Source: Megaleporinus macrocephalus
Lineage: Eukaryota > Chordata > Actinopteri > Characiformes > Anostomidae
Reading direction: 5' to 3'
NCBI GenBank assembly: GCA_021613375.1
Contig: CM038719.1
Location: 3,002,130-3,066,129, forward strand
DNA: 64,000 bases
The translations under genes were made by a program, and so were the position numbers. Numbering within the stretch: position 1 is the stretch's first letter; the number at the start of each line of letters is the position of its first letter. Positions 1-13,740 of the stretch are shown in pieces. Below the pieces are notes generated by a model. It was not told the origin of the DNA. It did not search any database and worked only from the letters and a program-made list of their open reading frames with translations.

Positions 1-332
1 CTGTATGTGACTGATTGTGTGAAGTGAAGCAGGTGTGAGGGCGGGTTTCCTGTGTGAGTGTGTTTAAATTTAAAAAGTGTGTTTTGCTGAACGTGGAAGT
101 TTGAGGTGAGCTGCGCGTCATCGCCCCTCTCGCTCGTCGTTCTCCGCGCCTCGCTCACTCTTTTTGTCCTTATTTGGACTGCTTGCCTGTCAGCCGTCTG
201 CACAGGATGTGGTGACGGTTTGCAGATTGAGTGAGTGAGGAGAAGGACAGCTGCCTGTCAGAGCTCAGTTCACACAAACTCTCTGAACTCCATCACTGAC
301 TGATACTCATCAGCGCCCTCAGCTTTACTGCT
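1..332 (+). promoter_or_regulatory. GC-rich segment with a possible noncoding exon and splice donor
   Basis: Positions 100-240 are richer in CpG and C/G than their surroundings, and a TTTCCTG (ETS-like) motif lies near 46-52. A strong donor, GCT|GTAAGT, starts at 333, so 240-332 could be a noncoding exon. It has no useful reading frame: the ATG at 207 meets TGA two codons later. It could be the 5' end of coro1a, but the coding exon that should follow (coronin residues 1-66) is not found before 6626. The assignment is therefore weak, and it may simply be intronic sequence. Confidence 0.2.
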
Positions 333-689
333 GTAAGTCATTCAGAGCTGGATCTTACAGCCTATCCGGCCCGCAGGCCGCGCACTGATTCCAGTTCCAC
401 AGCAGAAATGTTGGTTTATAATCAGCTTTGATGTTATTCAGTAACATAACCTGCCAAAACTAAATTCTCAGGATATTTTCAAACATTAAAATGAGCTGCT
501 ACTGAATAAATAGTCCCTCCAGTCACATCATGTGTGCATTTTTTTAAATATTCAATTGTGTGTAGACTTTAAAATTCTGTGTATGTGTAAATAAGTTATA
601 CATCCTCCACACAGAACACAGTTCTACACACTTTAATACACAACTTTTGTTTATTTAGTGAATTTAACACACTAAAAATAATTAAATCA

Positions 690-790
690 GTCGTAACTTT
701 ACAGGAGTTCCATTGACTTTCAATGTAAGTCAATTGAACCAGAAGTTTCCAGGTTATTTTGGAGCATTTCTATTGGTATAATTAGTAAAT
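690..790. repeat. Dispersed palindromic repeat family, copy 1
   Basis: A near-perfect hairpin built on TTCCATTGACTT...AAGTCAATTGAACC is followed by GGAGCATTTCTATTGG. Relatives occur near 15035-15125, 15775-15830, 16440-16545, 20698-20830, 34620-34675, 35495-35570, 39880-40245 and 62838-62970, in both orientations. Fuller copies also hold CTGTCCAAAGAAAA and a CATTCATCATGAAA segment. This is an interspersed element; its class cannot be told from these fragments. The remainder of 333-1190 shows no gene. Confidence 0.6.
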
Positions 791-1212
791 GACCAGCAGG
801 TGTCCGAACTTTTGCATCTGACTGAAATTCTGAATTGGACCAAAATAACCAAAGCTGTCAGATTTCATAATAAGTAATTATTTAAAGATGATTATTAAAT
901 AGTGTGAGGTCACATACCACAGATATTTATTAGATACGTATTAAAGACAGACACCAGCTGAGCTGCTGTTCTGTAGCTTATCTGATTTGTTTGATTGGGT
1001 GGCTGTTGTGGTGATTAATTAGTGAGTGATTGATTCATTTAATTTGGGCATTAAGTGCTTTGAGTGGTAATTAATTTGTGTTTTATTAGATTAATTTGAT
1101 TATTAAGTTGTCTGAGTGGTGATTGATTGGATTGAGGGTACTGATCGATTTATAGACAATTCATTAGCTTAAGCAGTGAATTGTGATTGATTTGAATGGT
1201 GATTCATTGGTT

Positions 1213-2228
1213 TGGCAGTTGAGTGAAGTGGTGATTGGCTGGTCTGGATGGGGATTAATTGGTGAGTGATTGGTTTGAGTAGTGACTGATTGGCAGTTGA
1301 GTGAAGTGGTGATTGGCTGGTCTGGATGGGGATTGATTGGTGAGTGATTGGTTTGAGTAGTGACTGATTGGCAGTTGAGTGAAGTGGTGATTGGCTGGTC
1401 TGGATGGGGATTGATTGGTGAGTGATTGGTTTGAGTAGTGACTGATTGGCAGTTGAGTGAAGTGGTGATTGGCCGGTGTGGGTGGGGATTAATCTGTGAG
1501 TGATTGGTTTGAGTAGTGACTGATTGGCAGTTGAGTGAAGTGGTGATTGGCTGGTCTGGATGGGGATTGATTGGTGAGTGATTGGTTTGAGTAGTGACTG
1601 ATTGGCTGTTGAGTGAAGTGGTGATTGGCCGGTGTGGGTGGGGATTGATTGGTGAGTGATTGGTTTGAGTAGTGACTGATTGGCAGTTGAGTGAAGTGGT
1701 GATTGGCCGGTGTGGGTGGGGATTAATCTGTGAGTGATTGGTTTGAGTAGTGACTGATTGGCAGTTGAGTGAAGTGGTGATTGGCTGGTCTGGATGGGGA
1801 TTGATTGGTGAGTGATTGGTTTGAGTAGTGACTGATTGGCAGTTGAGTGAAGTGGTGATTGGCCGGTGTGGGTGGGGATTGATTGGTGAGTGATTGGTTT
1901 GAGTAGTGACTGATTGGCAGTTGAGTGAAGTGGTGATTGGCTGGTCTGGGTGGGGATTAATTGGTGAGTGATTGGTTTGAGTAGTGACTGATTGGCTGTT
2001 GAGTGAAGTGGTGATTGGCCGGTGTGGGTGGGGATTGATTGGTGAGTGATTGGTTTGAGTAGTGACTGATTGGCAGTTGAGTGAAGTGGTGATTGGCTGG
2101 TCTGGGTGGGGATTAATTGGTGAGTGATTGGTTTGAGTAGTGACTGATTGGCAGTTGAGTGAAGTGGTGATTGGCCGGTGTGGGTGGGGATTAATCTGTG
2201 AGTGATTGGTTTGAATAGTGATTGACTG
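1213..2228. repeat. 78-bp minisatellite, about 13 units
   Basis: The unit contains CAGTTGAGTGAAGTGGTGAT and GGTGAGTGATTGGTTTGAG and repeats every 78 bp. Because 78 is divisible by 3, the minus strand stays open for 356 codons, but this is a by-product of the period and not a gene. Units come in two main forms, GGTCTGGATGGGG and GGTGTGGGTGGGG, which nearly alternate in the first half and suggest a 156-bp higher-order dimer. Sequence from 980 to 2800 outside the clean array is a decayed GATTGG-rich version of the same material. Confidence 0.9.
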
Positions 2229-2800
2229 GTGCATGATTTGGTTTGAGTGGTGTTTTTGTTTTTAGATTTATTTAGAGATTCATTGGTTATTGGTTTGAGT
2301 TTGATTGACTGGTAAACAATTGGTTTGTGGATAGTGATTGGTCAGTGGTTTATTGGCGATTGGTTTGAATGATTTATTGATGAATGGTTGGTTTGAAGAA
2401 TGAATGCTGATTGATTGGAGCAGCGATTGAGTGGTGATTGGTGATTCATTGGTTTGATTGGTGATTGGCGATTGTGTTAATTGAAGTAAAGGTTGATGAT
2501 TGATTGGTGGTTGCTGACTTGTGATATATTGGTTTTGATTTGAGTGAGGATTACTTGGTGAGTTTAATTCAGGATTGGTTTGAGTGGTGACTGACTGGTA
2601 TAAGTGGTGATTGGTGACTGATGTAGTGCGGATTAATCGGTGTTTGGTTTGAGTTGAAAATGATTGTTAATTAACTTGTTTGTGTGTATTGATTGGTCAG
2701 TTTAGGTGGGGGTTCATTGGTGATTTGTTATAATAATTTATTGGTGATGGTTGGTTGACTATTCTGGTGGTTGATTTCCTTGAGTGGGGATTAATTAGTT
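2229..2800. repeat. Decayed flank of the GATTGG-type array
   Basis: Scattered GATTGGT, GAGTGGTGATTG and TTGGTTTGA words continue without a fixed period. This looks like an older, mutated part of the neighbouring 78-bp minisatellite. I see no gene here, nor in 2800-3250. Confidence 0.5.
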
Positions 2801-3252
2801 GAGGATTGGTGATGTGAGTGTTCTAAGCCAGTCCCTCCGTTCAGTCTTTACTTTTTCTGTCTCAATTTCTTTCACCAGCCTAAAAACGGACAGTCTGAAA
2901 TGTACAGTGACCCATTTAATTAACTTGATTGAATTATATTCATTATTTTCATTATTTATATTCCATCAGTCAGACCATCAAAAGCTTATGAGACATATCT
3001 ATCATTAACAGTTACGATGGTGCTTGTTAAGTAAACTGAAATACTCTACTGATGTACTACACTCGTGTGAAAATGAAGTACGTATAAGAATCTAGAACAT
3101 TAGAAACTCTCTGTTCCTGTGTGTTCACGTGTGTTGTGGGCATTTCAGAGGCCCACAGTGACGACGAAGGTGGAAAAGGTCACCAGATGTTTCTACCCTG
3201 CTCTGAATATGTTTCATGCTACATTTAGATTCATGCTTCCTATAATAAATTC

Positions 3253-3356
<104 letters not shown>

Positions 3357-3719
3357 GACCCAGTGTATCTTTCTACGTCTCTCCTCCGGGACCTTTATTT
3401 GAGAATGAATGGATGTTCTGTCAGCTTAGACTCACTCTGCATCTCAGACAGTGCATTTCTGAATGGAGGCCATTGTCCACCAATGAACGCAAGAATTTCG
3501 CATCAAGCCCGCTCGGGTCGGGCGTTGAGGAAGTTCTCTGTGAGAAACAGTGCGTTAGAGAAGGAATAACATCGGTTTGTATGTAGAGCAAGACAGCGAG
3601 ACAGAGAGAGAGTGGGAGAAGGAAGACACATGCGGTGTTGTGTCCTGACTGCTGTGAAGTTCTCTGTCGTTCAGTGTAGAGATTTCCCTCAAGACTTGTT
3701 TTTTAGTCAAAAACTTGTA

Positions 3720-5310
3720 ACTGTGGTGGAGTGAGTCAAGCGGTCAGCCCAGAAGCCTCACAGCTGAGATGTAGGGTCCCTCAAGTGGCTGGCCTGTGAA
3801 GCCTTGAAGCTCTGGTGCTACATCGGTGAAGCAGCCTCACAGCTGTGGGTACGGTCAGCCTGGGAAGCCATGTGGCTGCGGTGTGTCATCACTCAATCGT
3901 CTGATTCTGGAAACCTTGTAGCTAAAACGTAGTGGCTGTGGTGTAATGGTTAAGTGGCTGGTCCGAGAATCCTCCTAGATGAGGTGTGTTGTCACTCAAT
4001 GGTCCAATCTAGGAAGCCTTGTGGCCGATATACATTGTCACTCAATTGGCCAGCCCTAGCAGCCTGTTAGCTGTGGTGTAGAATCACTCCAACAACTGGT
4101 GTGTCGTCGCTCAGTCATCCAGCTTCCCGAAACTTTGTCATTGAAGTATAGGGTCTGTCTCAAAACCTACTGAGCTCCTATATAGGCAGCATTTTAAGTC
4201 ATAGTATGTACTCCCGACATGTAGACTGTCCCAATTCTTACATACCTTAAACATACTGTCTACTGAGAAACCTTATTTAGACCTGACTTTAAGGAAGCAT
4301 CGAACGCTTCCTCAGCCGCTAAAACAATCCCACGATGCACCGCAGGCTAATCTAGGAGCAGTGAAGTGGTTTTAAAATGTGAGTTATTTTGATTCTCTGG
4401 AGTTTTAATGTGTTTCTGGTCATATAATCACACAAAACAGTATTTTATTATCAACTCTGTAACGAGTCCTTCACCATTTACACTTTATACTCCAGACATT
4501 AGCATTTATGCTAGCAGATTTTTAATCGTCCTCAGGCTATTGTTTTGAATGCCGACTGGTAGCTTAGCAACAAGCTAAACCACGGTGGCGTGCTGCAGTG
4601 GGGGGGGACAAGCCGTGACGCAGTCTCTCTCTAACTAGAGCGTCTCAGTAATCTGTTTTATGAGGAGAGATGAGGAGAGAACGCTGATACTTACACAGCT
4701 GACTACCTAGACAGCCTACTTACACACTCACTACCTAGACAGCCTACTTACACACTCACTACCTAGACAGCCTACTTACACACCCACTACCTAGACAGCC
4801 TACTTACACACTCACTACCTAGACAGCCTACTTACACACTCACTACCTAGACAGCCTACTTACACACTCACTACCTAGACAGCCTACTTACACACTCACT
4901 ACCTAGACAGCCTACTTACACACTCACTAGGATTTGAGACACAACCTTAGAGTCACTCATGGCTGCAGTGTAGGTTGGTGGGCTGAAGAAGGCTCGTAGC
5001 TGAGGTGTATCTTTGCTCAAACGTCCAGCATGTGAAGTGTGTGGAGTCACAAATGTGGTCAGCCCAGGAAGTGAAAGGGCAGTGTAGCTCAATAAGTCAG
5101 CCTGGCGAGTTTTAAGGCTCCAGTATATAGTCACTCAACCAGCCACTCAAAAAGCCTTCAATTCAAGGTGTAATGTCACTCAAGCTCAAGGAGTCCTGAA
5201 GCTAAAGTTTAGTATTGCTCAGTAGACTGGCCCAGGTAGCCCTGCAGCTAAGCTCAAGCTCAAGCCTTGTAGATGAAGTACCCAAGAAGCCTCTGAGCTA
5301 GAGGTGAAGT
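3720..5310. repeat. Ancient decayed minisatellite (~50-60 bp unit), split by a transposon
   Basis: Recurring words such as GTCACTCAA, CAGCCCAGGAAGCC, AGCTGAGGTGTAG and GCCTTGTAGCT appear in the same order about every 50-60 bp on both sides of 4151-4946. The units have diverged strongly. The array was evidently in place before the TIR element at 4151-4946 inserted, because the same words resume right after it (TTAGAGTCACTC). Confidence 0.6.
4151..4946. mobile_element. Nonautonomous TIR element with internal 28-bp array (copy A)
   Basis: The ends are inverted: TGTCTCAAAACCTACTGAG near 4155 and, reversed, TGTCTCAAATCCTAGTGAG near 4938. No transposase frame is visible. The 3' part (4693-4925) is a 28-bp tandem repeat (core CACTCACTACCTAGACAG, then CCTACTTACA) in about eight copies, ending against the right TIR. 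An inverted relative lies at 17411-18113 and shares the GCATCATGGGAT-type segment, the TATACTCCAGACATTAGC segment and the same 28-bp unit. No clear target-site duplication was found, so I do not assign a superfamily. Confidence 0.75.
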
Positions 5311-5723
5311 AACTCTCAGACTCTCTGAGACTAGTCTTGATTGAGTATTTGAGTATTACTTACTTGGGTAATCGTGACAGTCCGACCCGCTACTACTACC
5401 AGCTGGGTTTTTGTGCTTGCGTGAAGCAGAAGCTGAGAAAGAGAAGCAGAAGGAGATTTACAGGACTGTAAAAGTGGCACAACAGAAACGTTTGAATCGT
5501 GAACATGATTTAGAGCTTCTGTAGAGCGTCTGTGTTGGTGTTAGTCCTGACGTTTTCTACTCGTAACGCTGAAAGTCTGAATTATATCCATACAGACTCA
5601 GATCAGAGCTCAGGGCTGGGGACTGTCTGCTGTGTGTTGTTGTCTCTAACGTGGTTAGTTTCCATTAAACGTAATTGGAGGCATAGCTGTGAAATTGATG
5701 TCAGCTGACAGGGAGTCTCATAT
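5310..5723. other. No recognisable feature
   Basis: Mixed-composition sequence in which I see no exon, repeat array or RNA gene. By position it is probably coro1a intron or upstream sequence. Confidence 0.4.
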
Positions 5724-6553
<830 letters not shown>

Positions 6554-6580
6554 TTTATAACAGTCAGACTGGACTCATAA

Positions 6581-6790
<210 letters not shown>

Positions 6791-7073
6791 TAGAGTTTAG
6801 AGTCGTTCTCTTTTAGAATCCAGAGAGCTGCGACATCTCCAGCTTCACATGTGCTTTACAGACACAGGGTCCACAGACATGACCACGCCCACTCATACGG
6901 GGAGCGAGTAAGAAGCAGGGTTAGCTAGTTTGATATAAGATTACAGATATAACATTAATTACAGCATTCAAATACATTCACCACATGATATAGCCATCAT
7001 CTACCAATCAAACAACGACAGCCTGAGTTCTCCAACATCAGCTGCAGTCAGATCTGACAAATGCTCTTCCCGA

Positions 7074-8659
7074 GTAATCGAACTTGCATCTGGCCAATAA
7101 CAAAACACCTCTAAGATCATCAGGAGGAGCGTCTTAACTTTGATCACTTTTATATATATAAATATATAATCTTTTTTATATATATAATTGTCTAAGTGGT
7201 GGTACAAAGTTTGGAACAAACTAGAGATGAAAGGATCGATCTGCTATGTATCAGTATCGGCCGATTTTTAATCAAAATATACAATCAGTGATCGGACGAT
7301 ATTTCTCCAGTTTAGCCGATCCTGAGAGCCGATTGATGGCGTTAAACAAATGAGCCTATTTTCTGTATTTCCAGCTAGTGTTTCATCCAGGAAGAGGAGA
7401 CCCCCCTGCTCCCAGCTCACTGCAGTTCCTATCTGAACCACTAGGTGGAAATACATACCGTTTCATTTTCCACAGACTGACTAAAGCAGCGGCGTCACCA
7501 GAACAGTTTACAGCGTTCACTGCACTGCGCATGCAATATGACTTCCATCTGGCAGTGTTTATCGTATGTGACTCAGACTCATCCAGGACGTTTTTAAAAT
7601 GATTAAAATCAGCGTCTCTCGTGGGAACCAAAGATATTTAACATACTAATCTGATCCGCCACTGCACACAGCTGAATACAGTGAGTATCAGTAACAGCAG
7701 AACTAGCACACACAGCTAACACAAAACTAATAACCCAGAAACCCGTACAGACCAGATCTGACCGGTACAAACAGAACAGCAGCAACAATTTAATATTCTA
7801 CATTTAATGATTACAGATTAAGTTTAAAATAATAGAGTCTGCATTTAATGACTGCAGTTTTTACTGTATTTATTTAATTACCGTTTTAGTTTTAAATTAA
7901 GGGTCTAAATGTAATGATTACAGTATTGATGATATTTGTTTGATTTATTTTGTTTATTTACTGATAATTTAGTTAGAAATATTATGCTGTTTCATATGCG
8001 CTCGTTAAAAATGGTAATAAACCAGTTTAGACCAGGTTTTATGACTTGCTTGCGCTAATAACTACATGTAGCCCTGCTGTGGTATATAGCCCCGCCCTCG
8101 ATCGGTATCAGCTATTGGCCAATCACAGTAAAAGGTGATCACCGATTGGAATCAGCCTCAGAAACGCTGATCGGTCCATCTCTAGAACAAAGTTACAATC
8201 ACTACATTTCCTCATAGTTAGCGATCTTTCCATTTCTCCCAGTCGTTTTTATTATAACCCAAATCGCTGAAGCCACTCTAGAGATGGTAAGCCCCCCAAC
8301 CCCAAACTGTCTAAGCCCCCCATCTGAGAGCTGAATGTTGTCTCAAGCGCAAAGAGCAGCCGACGGTATTGTAAAATACTTTGTCCAAACTTTGCACCGC
8401 TACTGTTTGTTTGTTTGTTTGTTTGATTGTTTGTTTGTTTGTGAGCTACAGCAGCGGCGAAACACCGAGCATCCGAGCTGTCCGCAAAGTTTGTTCTAGT
8501 CACGAAACCAGATGCTCTCAGCCAATAGCATTCAGCCCATGTGCCCCCAAACTGTCAGAACCCCACTTACCCCCGATATATATACACTCTGTGATGAAAG
8601 ACGCTCCTCCTGATGAGCTTAGAGGTGTTTTGTTATTGGCCAGATGCAAGTTTGATTAC
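7074..8659. mobile_element. Foldback-like element with 62-bp inverted arms
   Basis: The arms 7074-7135 and 8598-8659 are reverse complements with about two mismatches (words CTTGCATCTGGCCAATAAC and ATCAGGAGGAGCGTCTT). Between them lie a hAT-like insertion (7222-8184) and a segment with CCCCCAAACTGTC words and a TTTG microsatellite (8403-8441). No transposase frame is visible. It is likely an old TIR or foldback DNA element interrupted by a younger one. It lies in the coro1a intron between the exons at 6626 and 9226. Confidence 0.65.
7222..8184. mobile_element. hAT-like nonautonomous element 1 (963 bp)
   Basis: The inverted ends read TAGAGATGAAAGGATCGATC at the left and, reversed, TAGAGATGGACCGATCAGC at the right. 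They are flanked by an 8-bp target duplication, GAACAAAC (7214-7221) and GAACAAAG (8185-8192), with 7 of 8 bases matching. An 8-bp duplication is typical of the hAT superfamily. Subterminal ATCGG motifs recur near both ends. There is no transposase frame. It is inserted between the two arms of the foldback-like element. Confidence 0.75.
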
Positions 8660-9225
8660 ATCTGCGCTTGTTTGCTCTTCTCCGGATGTTTCCCTGAATT
8701 TCACAACCTGAAATGTTTGTAACTGAATTATTTTTTACCTGAAATTCCAAGACCTGAATTTGAAATACCAAAAATTTTGCATGTCAAATTTTCAATAATA
8801 CCAACTTTCACCCACCTTTTTTCCAAAAACATGATTTCAGGTTCAAGTTCTGGTGAGACTGATTTAACTCCATAAACAAACAGTATCTGAAATAACTGCT
8901 AGACTGGCTCTGTTTACCTCAGCGTGCAGTTCTATCAAAATAAAAGTCCCTGTAACTAAAGTCTACATAGCTGCTACTGAACAGAATAGCTAAGCTAAGC
9001 AGATATCGGACAGATATATAACAGCATGGACACCTGCTAACCAATCAGACTGTGTCATTAAAGCTGACTACAATTCTGTAGCTCTGTTGAGTGGATGCAG
9101 CAGTGACTCAGTGGGGGTCTCAGGGTTCAGTGGGCCTGACTCGTGCCATGTGTTGCTTTAAATGTATGTATATATATTTCGCCTGATGACGTGTCTGTAT
9201 ATTTGTGTGTGTGTTTGTGTGTTAG
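8660..9225. other. coro1a intron sequence, no distinct feature
   Basis: Unique-looking AT-rich intronic sequence ending in a short pyrimidine/TG tract before the acceptor TGTGTGTTAG at 9225. I see no other exon or array. Confidence 0.5.
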
Positions 9226-9402
<177 letters not shown>

Positions 9403-9689
9403 TAAAATATAATAAATATCTCAAGTGGCTGAAATACTACTACTTCACTGATAACTCAAAAAAAATATATATTGAAATACCTTCTGAGGTGTTCAGCCAC
9501 CGGTATGTTAATTAATAATAGTTATTAATATGACAGGTTAACAGTAATTACAGTAATGAGCAAAAGGAAGTTCATAATTTAAGAAGTAGTCGATGTCCTG
9601 CTCTCGACCCTCACATTTATTCCATTACTAAATGTAACAGTCAAGCTAATGATAATCACAGGTGCTGTGCCTCCTTAAGGAGAGATCTG

Positions 9690-10690
9690 GAAATGGTAAT
9701 ACATTCATACATATGTAGAGTGGACAGTGAGTGGACACAGTGTTTAAACACTCCACTCACACCAGCACAACACATACTAACACACCACCACCATGGCAGT
9801 GCTAAGAATGACCTGCCTTCCTAATAGCATCTGCTCTGTGGTGGTCCTCTGGGGGTCCTGATCATTAAAGAACAGAGTAATAAAGTATACAGAGAATCAG
9901 ATGAACTACAGTCTGTAAGTGGAGCTCCTGTATGGTCAGTGGAGCTGATACAGTGGACAGTGAGTGGAGGTCCTGTATGGTCAGTGGAGCTGATACAGTG
10001 GACAGTGAGTGGAGGTCCTGTATGGTCAGTGGAGCTGATACAGTGGACAGTGAGTGGAAGTCCTGTATGGTCAGTGGAGCTGATACAGTGGACAGTGAGT
10101 GGAGGCCCTGTATGGTCAGTGGAGCTGATACAGTGGACAGTGAGTGGAGGTCCTGTATGGTCAGTGGAGCTGATACAGTGGACAGTGAGTGGAGGTCCTG
10201 TATGGTCAGTGGAGCTGATACAGTGGACAGTGAGTGGAGGTCCTGTAGGGTCAGTGGAGCTGATACAGTGGACAGTGAGTGGAAGTCCTGTATGGTCAGT
10301 GGAGCTGATACAGTGGACAGTGAGTGTAGGTCCTGTATGGTCAGTGGAGCTGATACAGTGGACAGTGAGTGGAGGCCCTGTATGGTCAGTGGAGCTGATA
10401 CAGTGGACAGTGAGTGGAGGTCCTGTATGGTCAGTGGAGCTGATACAGTGGACAGTGAGTGGAGGTCCTGTATGGTCAGTGGAGCTGATACAGTGGACAG
10501 TGAGTGGAGCTCCTGTATGGTCAGTGGAGCTGATACAGTGGACAGTGAGTGGAGGTCCTGTATGGTCAGTGGAGCTGATACAGTGGACAGTGAGTGGAGC
10601 TCCTGTATGGTCAGTGGAGCTGATACAGTGGACAGTGAGTGGAGGTCCTGTATGGTCAGTGGAGCTGATACAGTGGACAGTGAGTGTAAA
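9690..10690. repeat. Dispersed otophysan-type repeat containing a 45-bp minisatellite (~17 units)
   Basis: 9690-9930 matches the wording of a common dispersed fish repeat (GTGTTTAAACACTCCACTC, ACACACCACCACCATGGCAG, AGCATCTGCTCTGTGGTGGT; recognised from memory). At 9930-10687 the segment GTGGAGCTGATACAGTGGAC + AGTGAGTGGAGGTCCTGTAT is tandemly repeated every 45 bp. Unit variants are GGAGGTCC, GGAAGTCC, GGAGCTCC and GGAGGCCC. Because 45 is divisible by 3, several frames on both strands stay open for 270-320 codons; none is a gene. It lies in a coro1a intron. Confidence 0.9.
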
Positions 10691-11236
10691 TACAATATAT
10701 ATATATATACACGTATGTATATGCATTTGTATATTCATACTTACATAACTCCACCCACGTGCTGCAGCATCATGTTGAGCACGACTAACCACAAATGCAC
10801 CTCCACCCAGAGTTAGTTACATATAGAAATAGAGTTCAACTGAAGCTCCTCTTCCTTTTTTCTTCATCTCAACCCTCAAGTTTTAGCAACCTTAGGAGTT
10901 TTTGCACACCACCCACCACCACCACCACCCCGTCCCCACTCTGTTCCCTAGATCTATCAGTTTATTCCGGTTTCTGTTTTCCAAAATCGCCTCCAGCCTT
11001 CAATCTTAAAGCTGAACTCAAATTCAAGCCCAAGCAATGCACAGTGTATTTAAGTGCTCAAGTAATAAATACATACAACACCTGCACTAGCCCAGTAATC
11101 ATGTACTGAAGTGCTGCCTATTACAAGTGTAATTAGATTGCGCCCTCTGCTGGCTCTCTTTGTGTATTACACCATCACAGCATTCCCTCACCTCCTCTGT
11201 ACCCCCTCCCTCCCCCTCTCTCCTCCCTCCACGCAG

Positions 11237-11418
11237 GCTGTGATAACGTGGTGATCCTCTGGAACGTGGCGAGAGGTGAGGCGGCGGTCAGGATCGACAC
11301 TCTGCACACCGACCTCATCTACAGCGCCTGCTGGAACAGAGACGGCTCACAGATCCTCACCTCCTGCAAGGACAAGAAGCTGCGCGTGCTGGACCCCCGC
11401 AAGGGCACCGTCATCGCC
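11237..11418 (+). CDS. coro1a: Coronin-1A coding exon (residues ~150-211)
   Basis: A 182-bp exon after TCCACGCAG and before GTACGT. It completes Gly and encodes CDNVVILWNVARGEAAVR, DLIYSACWNRDGSQILTSC and KDKKLRVLDPRKGTVIA: propeller blades 3 and 4, with their WN and WNRDG turns and the DK/DPRKG strands. A long pyrimidine-rich tract (11180-11235) precedes the acceptor. The exon is clearly more GC-rich than the surrounding intron, as expected for a conserved exon. Confidence 0.95.
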
Positions 11419-11509
11419 GTACGTAGTGCTGCTCCTCCACTTAAACCTCTTGTTGAGGGACCCAGTTAGGCTACAGGTGTGGGCACAAGGTGGGTTCCTA
11501 TGGTGAGGC

Positions 11510-12530
11510 CAGCTAGGCTTCCATTGGAGGCCAGAGTTAAGCTACAGTTGTAAACACCATTCTAGTCACTGTGATGGGGTCCAGTCAGGCTACCACTGGT
11601 GGCCCAGCTGGGTTACAGATATGGGACCTAGTTAGACTACTGCTGGTGGCCCAGCTTGGTTATAGATATGAGACCCAGTTAAGCTACATTTGTGGGCACC
11701 ATTCGAGTCACTGTGATGGGCCCCAGTCAGGCTACCACTGGTGGCCCAGCTTGGTTACAGATATAGGACCTAGTTAGACTACTAAAGGGTGGCTCGGCTT
11801 GGTTATAGATATGAGACCCAGTTAAGCTACAGTTGTAAGCACCATTCGAGTCACTGTGATGGGCCCCAGTCAGGCTACCACTGGTGGCCCAGCTTGGTTA
11901 CAGATATAGGACCCAGTTAAGCTACAGTTGTGGGCACCATTCTAGTCACTGTGATGGGGCCCAGTCAGGCTACCACTGGTGGACCAGCTGGGTTACAGAT
12001 ATGGGACCTAGTTAGACTACTGCTGGTGGCCCAGCTTGGTTATAGATATGAGACCCAGTTAAGCTACAGTTGGGGCACCTTTCGAGTCACTGTGATGGGG
12101 CCCAATCAGGCTACCACTGGTGGCCCAGCTTGGTTACAGATATGGGACCTAAATAGACTACTGCTGCTGGCCCAGCTTGGTTATAGATATGAGACCCAGT
12201 TAAGCTACAGTTGGGGCACCTTTCGAGTCACTGTGATGGGGCCCAGTCAGGCTACCACTGGTGGCCCAGCTTGGTTACAGATATGAGACCCAGTTAAGCT
12301 ACAGTTGTGGGCACAATTTGATTCACTGTGATGGGCCCCAGTCAGGCTACCACTGGTGGCCCAGCTTGGTTACAGATATCGGACCCAGTTAAGCTACAGT
12401 TGTGGGCACCATTCTAGTCACTGTAATGGGGCCCAGTCAGGCTACCACTGGTGGCCCAGCTTGGTTACAGATATGAGACCCAGTTAAGCTACAGTTGTGG
12501 ACACCATTTGGTTCACTGTCTACATTTGTG
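11510..12530. repeat. Compound minisatellite with ~95- and ~48-bp modules
   Basis: Units share GTTAAGCTACAGTTGTGGGC, GTCACTGTGATGGGGCCCAG and CACTGGTGGCCCAGCTTGG. Some units carry a second ~48-bp module (TAGTTAGACTACTGCTGGTG ... TATAGATATGAGACCC) that looks like a partial duplication of the first, so units are either ~95 or ~143 bp. The array begins within 100 bp of the preceding exon and decays after 12530. The frames through it are artefacts. Confidence 0.85.
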
Positions 12531-12818
12531 GTCCCAGCTGGGTTGTGGTTCTCACACACCCATATGAAGCCACTGGACAAATCATTGTGGACCTCAACTG
12601 GGTTGCTTAATCTTAGCCCATCTTTAACCCATGTGGGCCCCCCTGATGAACTTTGCTTGTTTGTTTGCGTTGTTGGGGAAGTTGGACTGAGGCTGCTATG
12701 TAACTGGAAGATATGGAAACCGCTGGCTGTGTGGTTTCTTGCACACATGTCCACAATTACATACTCTTTATAGTCCTGCTGTGTCTGCCTGGTCTAGTTT
12801 AATTGTTCCAGGGTGTGA

Positions 12819-13019
<201 letters not shown>

Positions 13020-13269
13020 TGATAAACTACAAGGGGCTGTTTATATTCCAATGTACAAATATTCAATAAATCATAAACCACAACAAACAATTCTGAAAAA
13101 AATCAACCATATGCAAATAAAATATGTCTGATTGGCTCAAACTAAATCTCTGGACCAATTATAGATGCAATGGGCTGAGGCTCAAATTGGCTGCTCGTAA
13201 CTATCACTATGATAGTAGTGCAGATGAGACCAGAGCAGTATGTACACTACTTAAGCACCTAAGCTGATA

Positions 13270-13740
13270 GTGTAAAGGTGTTTATCTGATCAATAAGTGT
13301 GTGTTCACCAGTAAGAACAGCAAATCTGATTAGAACAGATGTAAATAATCATACATACAATACAAAGTAACATGAATATGTTATTGTGAGAGAAGTAGAT
13401 CAGATCTTGATCCAGTTTGAAGAACAAAGTTAGGTTCCAGATTTCTCCTGGACGCCCCAGACATTGTATGAATGTGTTCAGTTCCTTCAGCAGCAAATCT
13501 TGATTTATCTTAATGAAGTACTGAGCAGTCAAAGCAGGTATTAGATGAGAACTGATAATAATACTGGGTTGTTTAGGAGAAGCTTGGAAAGAGTTAAATA
13601 AACACACTGACGTATGGAAAAGTACTACTTACTCTATTAATACTGTTTAATATTTAATAATAAAGAGTAAAAGCACTACTTACTGTATTAATACTGATTA
13701 ATATTTAATAATAAAGTGTTTACTGAGTAAATAAAAGCTT
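13270..13740 (-). repeat. Interspersed repeat, inverted partner of 32062-32634
   Basis: On the minus strand this stretch reads the same as 32062-32634 on the plus strand. A 100-codon frame (13607 to 13305) is nearly identical to the frame at 32295-32612 (shared words QASPKQPSIIISSHLIPA and LNTFIQCLGRPGEIW). A ~51-bp AT-rich unit (TATTAATACTGTTTAATATT type) is repeated twice at its outer edge, against four times in the partner. A diverged relative appears at 16700-16900 (TAGGCACCTAAGC). The conserved frame may reflect recent spread rather than coding. Confidence 0.7.

Noticed and set aside
1164..2234. 356-codon minus-strand frame of 26-residue repeats
   Set aside because: It is the 78-bp minisatellite in a multiple-of-three period; no start context, splice signals or known repeat-protein family.
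9821..10816. Four overlapping long frames on both strands
   Set aside because: All come from the 45-bp array. Simultaneous openness on both strands is expected from the period and argues against coding.
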